This document shows, in pieces, positions 56,840-64,000 of a DNA stretch of 64,000 bases. The notes under the pieces are model-generated. The model did not search any database, was not told the DNA's origin, and saw only the letters and a list, made by a program, of their open reading frames with translations. Each line of letters opens with the position of its first letter. Position 1 is the first letter of the stretch. Source of the DNA: Cryobacterium sinapicolor (GTDB lineage Bacteria; Actinomycetota; Actinomycetes; Actinomycetales; Microbacteriaceae). A program made the translations under genes and the position numbers. The stretch covers positions 1-64,000 of the forward strand of contig NZ_SOGQ01000077.1 in NCBI RefSeq assembly GCF_004403465.1. Reading direction: 5' to 3'.

Positions 56840-57778
56840 GTGTTCGGCACTGCCGTAGCGCTCATGGTCGTCGCCGTTCTGCTGGCCGGTCCGGTTCCGA
56901 TCTGGTTGGCCCAGGCCGGATGGCCGTCCCGCTCCCCCGCGATCGCCCTGGTGCTGTGGCAGTCCTTCGCCCTGGCGGGCGGGCTCTCGATGATCGGCTC
57001 ACTGCTCAGCTTCGGACTGATCCCGTTCGGCGAGAACCTGCTCGACGGCATCCGTTCGTTGGCCGGCCATCTCTTCACCGGCACTCTGCCGGCCGGCACA
57101 TCGTTCGGCAGCGTGCTCATGCTGTGCGCGGCGCTGATCCTCGGCAGTCATTTGCTGCTCAACCTCGCCGCGACCTTGTCCCGCGCCCAGCGCCAGCACC
57201 GCCGGCACCGGCACCTGATCGGGCTGCTCAGCGAGCCTCTGCCCCACCATTCGGGCACCCTTGTGATCGAGCACGACGCACCGGTCGCCTACTGCCTGCC
57301 CGGCGCGACCCGGTCGGCGACCGTACTCTCCCGCGGCCTCCTGCAGCTGCTGGACGCGGACCAGCTGCGCGGGGTGATCGCGCACGAACGCGCCCACCTG
57401 CTGCAGCAGCACCACCTCGTGCTGCTCGCCTTCAAGTCCTGGCACAGCGCGCTGCCGTGGTTCCCGATCGCCAATCGCGCCGAGAACGCGGTGGCCCTCC
57501 TGATCGAGATGCTGGCCGACGACCAGGCCCGGCGCGTTATCGACGACCGCACGCTGGCCACCGCGATCGCGCTGGTCGGGTCGGCCCACCAGGTGGACCT
57601 GCTGGGAACGGATGTCGAACTCGCCGACGGCCCGGACCATCCGTTCGACCTCGTGACACCCCGCGTTCGCAGGCTGATCACCCCGCAGGCGCCCCTGCCG
57701 CGCTCCGCCGCGCCTATCGCCTCGGCGGCAGCAGCCGCGCTTCTGCTGCTGCCGACGCTGCTCCTGTTCCTGACCTGA
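56840..57778 (+). CDS. M56-family membrane metallopeptidase (BlaR1/MecR1-like)
   Basis: A 312-residue protein with three N-terminal helices, a soluble zinc-peptidase domain with HERAH (H-E-x-x-H) near residue 190 and ADD further on, and a C-terminal helix. It lacks the extracellular penicillin-sensing domain of BlaR1, so beta-lactams are unlikely as signal. It starts with GTG 55 bp after the repressor gene and is presumably its sensor-protease; the signal is unknown. The stop is inside a tandem repeat. Confidence 0.87.
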   Translation: MFGTAVALMVVAVLLAGPVPIWLAQAGWPSRSPAIALVLWQSFALAGGLSMIGSLLSFGLIPFGENLLDGIRSLAGHLFTGTLPAGTSFGSVLMLCAALILGSHLLLNLAATLSRAQRQHRRHRHLIGLLSEPLPHHSGTLVIEHDAPVAYCLPGATRSATVLSRGLLQLLDADQLRGVIAHERAHLLQQHHLVLLAFKSWHSALPWFPIANRAENAVALLIEMLADDQARRVIDDRTLATAIALVGSAHQVDLLGTDVELADGPDHPFDLVTPRVRRLITPQAPLPRSAAPIASAAAAALLLLPTLLLFLT

Positions 57779-57877
57779 CCCGGCCTGACCTGGCCTGACC
57801 CGGCCTGACCCGGCCTGACCTGACCTGACCCGGCCTGACCCGGCCTGACCTGACCTGACCCGGCCTGACCTGACCCC
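57769..57877. repeat. CTGACC-based tandem repeat across the M56 peptidase stop
   Basis: Fourteen CTGACC units spaced 5 or 10 bp in a roughly 109-bp tract, e.g. CCTGACCCGG units. The first two units hold the stop codon of the peptidase gene. It is followed by palindromic element copy 3. Open frames reading through it (GQVRPGQ-type) are spurious. Confidence 0.9.
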
Positions 57878-57903
57878 GGCCCAGGCCCAGCCCCCAGCCC
57901 CCA

Positions 57904-57986
57904 ACGAATTCGACGGAGATTTTCGGTCCCAGGGCCTGTTTTGCCCTGCAACCGGCCCGCAGGCGCAAAATCTCCGTCGAATTCGT
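57904..57986. repeat. Dispersed palindromic element, copy 3 (perfect arms)
   Basis: ACGAATTCGACGGAGATTTT at 57904-57923 and its exact complement at 57967-57986 enclose a 43-bp centre unlike the centres of copies 1 and 2. It lies between convergent genes (M56 peptidase and the osmoprotectant binding protein). Confidence 0.92.
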
Positions 57987-58029
57987 CAGGCGATGTTTGA
58001 GTCCGGCACTGCCGGAATCAGCTGGCGCT

Positions 58030-58956
58030 CTAGAAGAGGTTCGCCTGCTCGAGCCAGGCTGCCGCAATCTTCTCGGCCGAGAGCTCGTCGTTCACGCTCT
58101 CGGAGTTGAGGCTGACCAGGTCTTCGGCGGTCAGAGCGGCACTGACGGCGTTGAGTACGTCGGCGGCCTTCTCGTCGACCTTGTCGGAGACGAGAGGAAC
58201 GACGTTGTCCGCGAAGAACAGGCCGTCGGGGTCGTCGAGGGCGACGAGGCTGTCCGACTTGATGTTCGGGCTGGCCGTGTAGACGTTCGTGATCTGGATG
58301 TCGTTGTCGACGAGAGCCTTGATCGTGAGCGGGCCACCGCCATCCTCGATCGGTGTGAAGCCGGCGATCGGGATGCCGTACTTCTCCGTCAGGGTCGTCG
58401 GTCCGTACGGGCGGGTCTGCAGTTCAGACGGGCCGCCGACGGTGATCGGCTCGGTGACGTCGGCGAGTGACGCGATGTCGGTCAGGCTGTACTTGTCGGC
58501 GAAGGCCTGCGTCACGGTCCAGGAGTTCTGGTCCGTAGCCGAGGCCATGTCCAGCACGCTCAGCCCCTCGGGCAGCTCGTCCTGCAACTGCGCGTAGGTC
58601 TCGTCGGCGGTGCCGCCGGCGGCATTCTCCTTGAGGACCTGCAACAGGCTGCCCGTGTACTCCGGGAAGACGTCGATGGTGCCGGATTCGATCTCGGGCA
58701 GGTACACCTCGCGCTGGCCGATCTTGAATTGCCGGTCGACCGTGAAGCCGTTCGACTCCAACGCCTGCGCATAGATCTCGGCGATGATCTCGTTCGAGTA
58801 GTAGTCCTGCGAACCGATGACCAGGGTCGCGGATGCCTCGTCGGCGCTATTTCCGCTGTCCAGCGGATCACCGGACGCACACCCTGCAAGGGCTACGACG
58901 GCCCCAACCGCGACCGCGGCAACCGCCGCGAGCCGGCCTCTTTTAGCTGTGAACAT
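58030..58956 (-). CDS. Osmoprotectant (glycine betaine/choline-type) ABC binding lipoprotein
   Basis: A 308-residue OpuAC-family binding protein with a lipoprotein signal peptide ending ALAGCASG and the fold start ATLVIGSQDYYSNEIIAEIY. It contains EYTGSLLQVLKEN and PYGPTTLTEKYG. It captures compatible solutes such as glycine betaine, carnitine or choline; the aromatic cage cannot be assigned with certainty. The ATG overlaps the upstream permease stop by one base (TAATG). Confidence 0.92.
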   Translation of the reverse strand: MFTAKRGRLAAVAAVAVGAVVALAGCASGDPLDSGNSADEASATLVIGSQDYYSNEIIAEIYAQALESNGFTVDRQFKIGQREVYLPEIESGTIDVFPEYTGSLLQVLKENAAGGTADETYAQLQDELPEGLSVLDMASATDQNSWTVTQAFADKYSLTDIASLADVTEPITVGGPSELQTRPYGPTTLTEKYGIPIAGFTPIEDGGGPLTIKALVDNDIQITNVYTASPNIKSDSLVALDDPDGLFFADNVVPLVSDKVDEKAADVLNAVSAALTAEDLVSLNSESVNDELSAEKIAAAWLEQANLF

Positions 58957-59696
58957 TAGTGGGTTCCTTTCGTGATGGCGGGATCCATCCCCGGCACAGG
59001 TCGGGCTGACCTGGCGCGGTCGACTGGGGTGCGTCCGGACGCGACGCCTCTGGGAACGACAAGTCGCTGCATGACGGTGAATATTCCCTCGAGCGTGAGG
59101 GCGAGCAGGATCACGAGCAGCGACCCGCCCAGCATCTCCGCGTAGTCGCGAGTTTTCAACCCGGCGAACAGGAATCGCCCGAGGCCGATGTCCGCCACGT
59201 AGGCCGCCAGGGTGGCCGTGGCGATGACCTGCAGGGTGGCCGAACGGATGCCCGCGATGAGCAGCGGCATCCCCAGCGGGATCTCGACGGTTCGCACGAT
59301 CTGGCTCTCCGACATCCCGACCGAGCGGGCGGAGTCGATCACGGACCGGTCGATGGCCTCGAATCCGGCGTATGCGCCCGCGAGGATGGGCGGGATCGCC
59401 AGGACCGTGAGCGCCACGGACGGAGCCCCGAGCCCGATTCCGACCCACAGCGCGACCAAGGTGAGCAGGCCCAGGGTCGGAATGGCTCGCAGCCCGCCGG
59501 ACGTGGCCACGGCCAGGCTGCGCCCCCGGCCCGTGTGCCCGATCAGGAAGCCGACCGGAATCGCGATCGCGCAGGCCATCAGGACCGCCGCGACCGTGAA
59601 TACCAGGTGCTCAACCAGACGCACCGGGATGCCGCCCGGCCCGGCGTAATTGGCTGGGTCGAGGATCCAGTTCAGGGCGTCCTGGAACAGGTTCAT
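58956..59696 (-). CDS. Osmoprotectant ABC permease, subunit 2
   Basis: A 246-residue BPD_transp_1 membrane protein with five or six helices and the EAA-type loop DSARSVGMSESQIVRTVEIP. It pairs with the permease encoded by the overlapping upstream gene, as in OpuCB/OpuCD importers. The C-terminal tail is basic and cytoplasmic. Confidence 0.92.
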   Translation of the reverse strand: MNLFQDALNWILDPANYAGPGGIPVRLVEHLVFTVAAVLMACAIAIPVGFLIGHTGRGRSLAVATSGGLRAIPTLGLLTLVALWVGIGLGAPSVALTVLAIPPILAGAYAGFEAIDRSVIDSARSVGMSESQIVRTVEIPLGMPLLIAGIRSATLQVIATATLAAYVADIGLGRFLFAGLKTRDYAEMLGGSLLVILLALTLEGIFTVMQRLVVPRGVASGRTPVDRARSARPVPGMDPAITKGTH

Positions 59697-60379
59697 CCGG
59701 AACCCTCCGCGCTCCGGGAGACCCGCAGTGCCCGCCGGCTGGTGGCCGCTAGGCGGGTCCACGGCAGCAGCAGGCGCCCGAGCAGCACGAGGGCGCCGTC
59801 CAGCAGCAACGCCAGCGCCACGGTCAGCACGATTCCGGCGATGATCTCGGCCTGGATGCCGCGCTGGAAGCCATCCGTGAACAGGCTCCCGAGGCTCTGC
59901 GCGCCGATCACGGCCCCGACCGTGGCCAGGCTGACCGTGCTGACGGCCACGACCCGGAGGCCGGCCAGAAGCACCGGTCCGGCCAGCGGCAGCTCCACCT
60001 GCCAGAAGGTGCTCCAGCCGGAATACCCCACGGCGACAGCGGACTGACGCACGTCCTCGTCCACGGATGCCAGCCCGTCGGCCACCACACGCACCATCAG
60101 CGCGACGCCGTAGAGCGTCAGGGCGATGACCAGGTTGAGCGGTGAGCGGAGGCTGGTGCCCACGACGGCCGGGATCACGAAGAACAGCGGCAGGGACGGG
60201 ATGGCGTAGAGCAGCCCACTGGCTGTGAGGATCACGCCGCGCCCGGCCCGGTACCGGTTCGCGAGCCAACCGAGCGGCACGGCGATCAGGAAGCTGAGCA
60301 TGATGGGCGGCACGCTGAGCACCAGGTGGTCGAGGGTGCGATCCCAGAGCAGGTCGAGATTCGCCCAGATCCAGGTCAC
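59693..60379 (-). CDS. Osmoprotectant ABC permease, subunit 1
   Basis: A 228-residue permease (SFLIAVPLGWLANRYRAGRG...; EAA loop SAVAVGYSGWSTFWQVELP). It overlaps the ATPase gene and the second permease gene by four bases each, so all four proteins of the operon are coupled in translation. Confidence 0.92.
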   Translation of the reverse strand: MTWIWANLDLLWDRTLDHLVLSVPPIMLSFLIAVPLGWLANRYRAGRGVILTASGLLYAIPSLPLFFVIPAVVGTSLRSPLNLVIALTLYGVALMVRVVADGLASVDEDVRQSAVAVGYSGWSTFWQVELPLAGPVLLAGLRVVAVSTVSLATVGAVIGAQSLGSLFTDGFQRGIQAEIIAGIVLTVALALLLDGALVLLGRLLLPWTRLAATSRRALRVSRSAEGSG

Positions 60380-61230
60380 CGCGGAGCCGGTGAATCCGGC
60401 GAGGGCGCGGACGTCCCGGGCATGACGAGCACGCCGGCCAGGCGGCCCTCGCTGTCGAGCAGCAGGTCGGAGTCGCCACGGCGCTCCAGGTGCAGGGCTC
60501 GCTTGCCGCGATCCGCTCCGATGAAGCTGGCCACGAAGTCGTCGGCCGGGTCCGCCAGGATGTCGGCCGGCGCCCCGACCTGGGCGATCCGTCCGCCGTC
60601 GCGCAGGATGACGACCTGGTCGCCGAGGAGGAATGCCTCTTCGATGTCGTGGGTGACGAACACCACCGTTTTGCCGAGCTCGCTCTGCAGCCGGATCAGT
60701 TCCTGCTGCAGCTCGGCCCGCACGATCGGGTCGACGGCGCCGAACGGCTCGTCCATCAGCAGAATGTTCGGGTTCACCGCAAGCCCGCGGGCCACCCCTA
60801 CCCGCTGCTGCTGCCCGCCGGAGAGCTGGCTCGGGTACCGGGCCGCCAGGGTCTGGTCCAGGCCCACCGTGTCGAGCAGGGCGAGGGCATCGGCACGGGC
60901 CTTCTTCCTCGGCACCCCGCGCAGCAGCGGAACCGTCGCGACATTGTCGATCACCGTTCGGTGCGGGAGCAGGCCGGAGTTCTGCATCACATAGCCGATA
61001 CTGCGTCGCAGCTGCACCGGCTCGAGCTGGGCGATGTCGGCCCCGTCGATCTCGATGGTGCCGCCGCTCGGGTCGACCATCCGGTTGATCATGCGCAACA
61101 GGGTGGTCTTACCGGAGCCGGAGGAGCCGACGAGCACCGTCGTCCGATGCGACGGAAGGGTCAGGCTGAAATCGTCGACGGCACGGGTGCCGTCCGGGAA
61201 CTGCTTGCTCACCGAGCGGAACTCGATCAT
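60376..61230 (-). CDS. Osmoprotectant ABC transporter ATPase (OpuCA/ProV type)
   Basis: A 284-residue ATPase: Walker A GSSGSGKTTLL, signature LSGGQQQRVGVARGL, Walker B ILLMDEPFGAVD, H-loop VTHDIEEAFLLGD. The C-terminus is short, with only a partial regulatory segment rather than the tandem CBS pair of OpuCA, so osmotic sensing through CBS domains is probably lacking. First gene of the operon. Confidence 0.94.
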   Translation of the reverse strand: MIEFRSVSKQFPDGTRAVDDFSLTLPSHRTTVLVGSSGSGKTTLLRMINRMVDPSGGTIEIDGADIAQLEPVQLRRSIGYVMQNSGLLPHRTVIDNVATVPLLRGVPRKKARADALALLDTVGLDQTLAARYPSQLSGGQQQRVGVARGLAVNPNILLMDEPFGAVDPIVRAELQQELIRLQSELGKTVVFVTHDIEEAFLLGDQVVILRDGGRIAQVGAPADILADPADDFVASFIGADRGKRALHLERRGDSDLLLDSEGRLAGVLVMPGTSAPSPDSPAPR

Positions 61231-61329
61231 GGAGAGGGCTCATTTCTCGCCCGAGTCGACAGAACGCGGGCGGCAGGTACCCCACCCAACCATCACTCGG
61301 CGCCACGAGCCAACCGGAACGCGGAATTC

Positions 61330-61983
61330 CTAGCGAACGCTCGGCCCGTAGTATCCGGCCAGGTAGTCGTGGGTGACGACGCGACACTCCGTGATGAACC
61401 GCGGATCACCCTGCGGGTCGGAGCGGAATGCCCGCGACAGGATGGAATCACCCATCTCCACGGCGACCTCGAGCCGGAAGATCAGTTCGGCACCACCCTC
61501 GAGGCCGAACTCCTCGACCAGCATGCCGGCCACCCGGCGGGCGAAGTAGCCCGTGTCGGAGTCTTCGACGACGGAAGCACCCTGCCGGTCGTCGAAATGC
61601 ATGATGCGAAACCCCGGCTCGGAGCGGTACAGGTCGACGAAGGCCGTGATGGCCACGTCCACGGCCTGCCACCAGCCCTGGGGAGCACTCGTCGTGAGCT
61701 GCTCCGCCACCCGGCTGCGGAAGCGCAGCACGGCGCGCTCACGCAGCGCCTGCAGCACCGCGACGCGATCGGGGTAGTACCGGTACACGGTTCCGATCGA
61801 CGCGCCGGCACGTTCGGCCACCATCGCGGTCGTGATGCGGTCGAAACCGACCTCGTCCACGACGATGGCGGCGGCGTCGAGCAGACCCGACAGTCGTGCT
61901 GTGCTGCGCTGTTGGATCGGCTCGATGCGTGCCTGCTGGGCCGGCACAAAAGGATCCCCACCGAAAAGGTCACTGAGTGACAC
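61330..61983 (-). CDS. TetR-family transcriptional regulator
   Basis: A 217-residue regulator with an N-terminal HTH (GLLDAAAIVVDEVGFDRITT, then ERAGASIGTVYRYYPDR) and a C-terminal ligand domain. The start is set by AAGGAGG four bases before the GTG at 61983; an ATG at 62007 in frame would ignore it. It lies 99 bp upstream of the osmoprotectant operon on the same strand, a possible but unproven link. A dyad-like AGTAATTCACTAATACT (61998-62014) upstream may be its own operator. Confidence 0.88.
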   Translation of the reverse strand: MSLSDLFGGDPFVPAQQARIEPIQQRSTARLSGLLDAAAIVVDEVGFDRITTAMVAERAGASIGTVYRYYPDRVAVLQALRERAVLRFRSRVAEQLTTSAPQGWWQAVDVAITAFVDLYRSEPGFRIMHFDDRQGASVVEDSDTGYFARRVAGMLVEEFGLEGGAELIFRLEVAVEMGDSILSRAFRSDPQGDPRFITECRVVTHDYLAGYYGPSVR

Positions 61984-61997
61984 TTGTCCTCCTTGAG

Positions 61998-62014
61998 AGT
62001 AATTCACTAATACT
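61998..62014. promoter_or_regulatory. Possible TetR operator
   Basis: AGTA-ATTCACTAA-TACT is an imperfect dyad 15 bp upstream of the TetR gene start, in an AT-rich patch. Suggestive only. Confidence 0.35.
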
Positions 62015-62143
62015 AGGTGGCAATCGGCTCATCATCCTTCCGTAACGGCGTGTCTTGTCAGACTGGGCAGGAATGGACGTCGGATGCCCCGGGCGACGCC
62101 ACTCCGCTGCGGAGTTGAGGCCGGCGCATGCCAGACTAGAGGT

Positions 62144-63217
62144 GTGCCGACATATCCTCGAATCCCGCCCACGGGCACGCCAGCGAAGTTGATGCATCGC
62201 GCCGCCCGCATCGAGGACTGGCTGCACTTCAAGCGTGAACACTCAGCCCGCAAGCGCGGCTACCTGCCCACGGTCATTCCTTACGCCGGTTACGGCTCGA
62301 CCGAGTGGGTGCGCCTCCTGTGCCGGGTGCTCCTGGCCAAGCCGGCGAAACCCGGCTCCAAGCTGGCCCGCCGTCACTGGCGTGCCGACCGCCGCGAGGT
62401 CGGGATCCGCGGCTGGCGCAGCTTCACGAGTGTCCCGGTCAACGACGTCACGGTGACCATCGAGATCAACGGCTTCATCCATCGGGTGCAAGCCGACCGC
62501 GGCGGTGTGGTCGACACCGTCATACCGGTCACGCTGACGCCCGGCTGGCACACGGCCCGGCTGCACACCGACGACACGGCCGCGCCGGTCGAGGCACCGC
62601 TTTTCATCGTGGCCCCGTCGGTGCGCCGCGGGATACTCTCCGACGTCGATGACACGGTCATGGTCACCACTCTCCCCCGTCCGCTGCTCGCCGCCTGGAA
62701 CACCTTCGTGCTCGACGAGCACGCCCGGGTTCCCACGCCGGGCATGGCGGTCCTCCTGGACCGACTCGCCGCGGTCAACGAGGGTTCCCCGATGATCTAC
62801 CTGTCGACCGGGGCCTGGAACGTCGCCCCGACCCTGACCCGGTTCCTGAACCGCAACCTGTACCCGTCGGGAGCTCTCCTGCTCACCGATTGGGGTCCCA
62901 CCCACGACCGCTGGTTCCGTAGCGGTCAGGACCACAAGAGGGCCAACCTGCGCCGTCTCGCACTGGAGTTCCCGGACATCCGCTGGATCCTGATCGGCGA
63001 CGACGGCCAGCACGATGAGGCCATCTACAGCGAGTTCCAGCGGGACTTCCCGGGCAGCGTGGACGCGGTGGCTATCCGCCAGCTGTCCCCCAGTCAGGCC
63101 GTGCTGGCCGGGCGCCCGCTCAAGGATACCGCCACCGTACCCCGTGATCCACGCTGGGTGTACGGACCGGACGGCTCGGCCCTGGCCCGGCAGCTCGCGG
63201 ACCACGGCCTGATTTAG
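62144..63217 (+). CDS. App1-family (DUF2183) phosphatidate-phosphatase-like protein
   Basis: A 357-residue HAD-superfamily protein. A basic N-terminal region is followed by the App1 catalytic domain with RRGILSDVDDTVMVT (DxDDT nucleophile motif), IYLSTGAWNVAPTLTRFL and ILIGDDGQHDEAIYSEF. The yeast relative dephosphorylates phosphatidate; bacterial substrates are unproven. I chose the GTG at 62144 (PTYPRIPPTG...); the frame opens at 62084. The stop is flanked by a 10-bp duplication. Confidence 0.88.
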   Translation: MPTYPRIPPTGTPAKLMHRAARIEDWLHFKREHSARKRGYLPTVIPYAGYGSTEWVRLLCRVLLAKPAKPGSKLARRHWRADRREVGIRGWRSFTSVPVNDVTVTIEINGFIHRVQADRGGVVDTVIPVTLTPGWHTARLHTDDTAAPVEAPLFIVAPSVRRGILSDVDDTVMVTTLPRPLLAAWNTFVLDEHARVPTPGMAVLLDRLAAVNEGSPMIYLSTGAWNVAPTLTRFLNRNLYPSGALLLTDWGPTHDRWFRSGQDHKRANLRRLALEFPDIRWILIGDDGQHDEAIYSEFQRDFPGSVDAVAIRQLSPSQAVLAGRPLKDTATVPRDPRWVYGPDGSALARQLADHGLI

Positions 63218-63232
63218 GCGCGACGGCCTGAT
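63204..63232. repeat. 10-bp duplication flanking the App1-family stop codon
   Basis: ACGGCCTGAT at 63204-63213 and 63223-63232 (19-bp period), with the TAG at 63215-63217 between them. Confidence 0.6.
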
Positions 63233-63239
63233 CCGGGAG

Positions 63240-64000
63240 CTACGGCCGCGGGGCGAGGATGCGGTCGAGCCCACGGTTGATCTGGCGCGCCCACAGCGGA
63301 CCGCGGTAGAGGAACCCGGTGTAGCCCTGCACGAGCGTCGCGCCGGCCGCGAGACGCTCGGCCACGTGTTCAGCGGTCTCCACGCCGCCCACCGAGATCA
63401 CGCACAGGTCTCGGGGCACCGCGGCCCGGATCACGCGCAGCACGGCCAGGGAACGGGCCCGGAGCGGGGCTCCGGAGAGACCACCGGCGCCGGCGGCCTC
63501 GACGGTCGCGGCATCCGTGGCGAGGCCGGCGCGGGAAATCGTGGTGTTCGTGGCGATGATGCCGTCAAGCCCCAACGCCACGACGAGTTCGGCAATACGG
63601 GTCACCGCCTCATCCTCGAGGTCGGGGGCGATTTTCACCAGCAGAGGCGTGGCGCCGGCCTCGACCTTGACCGCCCGCAACAGCGGGGCGAGCTGGTCGA
63701 GCTCCTGCAGTCCGCGCAGCCCGGGGGTGTTCGGCGAACTGACATTGACGACGAGGTAGTCGGCGAGGGGCGCGAGCAGGGCGGCGCTGACGAGGTAGTC
63801 GGCGGTGGCGTCCTCGACCGCGGTGACCCGGCTCTTTCCGATGTTGATGCCCAGGACCGGGCGGCCAGCGACGGACCGGACGTGCGCGAGGCGCACCCGC
63901 GCGGCGCGGGCACCGGAATTGTTGAAACCCATCCGGTTGACGATTGCACGGTCGGGGATCAGGCGGAAGAGGCGAGGCTTCGGGTTGCCCGGCTGCGGGA
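63240..64000 (-). CDS. pyrD: Dihydroorotate dehydrogenase (quinone), class 2, 5'-truncated by window edge
   Basis: Oxidises dihydroorotate to orotate in pyrimidine synthesis, using quinone at the membrane. The visible 252 codons run from GNPKPRLFRLIPDRAIVNRM through MGFNNSGA, VNVSSPNTPGLRGLQ (FMN/substrate and class 2 catalytic Ser region), NTTISRAGL, SVGGVETAEHVAERL and TGFLYRGPLW. The frame stays open to 64000, so the N-terminal membrane-association part lies outside. It is convergent with the App1-family gene, 22 bp away. Confidence 0.95.
   Translation of the reverse strand, partial: PQPGNPKPRLFRLIPDRAIVNRMGFNNSGARAARVRLAHVRSVAGRPVLGINIGKSRVTAVEDATADYLVSAALLAPLADYLVVNVSSPNTPGLRGLQELDQLAPLLRAVKVEAGATPLLVKIAPDLEDEAVTRIAELVVALGLDGIIATNTTISRAGLATDAATVEAAGAGGLSGAPLRARSLAVLRVIRAAVPRDLCVISVGGVETAEHVAERLAAGATLVQGYTGFLYRGPLWARQINRGLDRILAPRP

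Noticed and set aside
56398-57778. Beta-lactam resistance (bla/mec) regulatory system
   Set aside because: There is no beta-lactamase or PBP2a gene, and the M56 protein has no penicillin-binding sensor domain. The operators point to cydA instead.
57289-57951. Frames with GQVRPGQAGSGQ-type repeats that look like a repetitive surface protein
   Set aside because: They are translations of the noncoding CTGACC repeat, are read antisense to the M56 peptidase gene, and have no start signal.

Overview
The window is about 64 kb of GC-rich bacterial chromosome. GTG and TTG starts are common, gene ends often overlap by a few bases (ATGA junctions), and several promoters appear to drive leaderless mRNAs. 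The housekeeping gene order (dnaG-dgt-dusB...uppS-recO, leuA, era-CBS protein-ybeY-phoH-HIT-rsmE-dnaJ-hrcA, lepA-hemW, rpsT, holA-comEC-comEA-leuS) together with cydABDC points to an actinobacterium, most likely family Microbacteriaceae. A Cryobacterium- or Leifsonia-like genus is a guess. Most of the window is vertically inherited core genome; the clearly accessory parts are small.

Layout. Positions 1-1850 are the end of an integrated element: a tyrosine integrase and a small excisionase-like protein abut the 3' end of a tRNA-Met gene. Next come a glycosyltransferase, a DMT-type membrane protein, peptide deformylase, a sensor-kinase-like protein that lacks its phosphoacceptor histidine, and tRNA-Asn. 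Positions 6.1-13.7 kb hold a peptide ABC transporter operon (binding protein, two permeases, a fused double ATPase, a third degenerate ATPase) ending in a 2-hydroxyacid dehydrogenase. Positions 13.9-20.7 kb are a minus-strand run, recO-uppS-DsbA-tiny Cys-rich protein-dusB-dgt-dnaG. leuA follows, behind what looks like a leucine attenuator with a leaderless leader peptide. The era...hrcA run is headed by a CIRCE operator. lepA, hemW, rpsT, holA and the com genes come next; the comEA-comEC junction is interrupted by gene remnants. leuS, pabB, a secreted M28 peptidase and a DedA protein lead to the cydABDC operon. cydA is divergent from a BlaI-type repressor and an M56 membrane peptidase, and the shared intergenic region carries two perfect CTAC-N5-GTAG dyads. 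The window ends with an osmoprotectant-type ABC operon, a TetR regulator, an App1-type phosphatase and the 3' part of pyrD.

The features least explained by known genes are these: three copies of an 80-odd bp palindromic element with arms resembling ACGAATTCGACGGAGATTTT; a 12.9-copy heptamer repeat upstream of lepA; several short tandem duplications at gene ends, often spanning the stop codon; a 41-residue CCGGGSCG-tailed protein translationally coupled to a DsbA-family protein; the BlaI/M56-cyd regulatory module; and the leuA leader. No complete novel defence, phage or biosynthetic system is visible.
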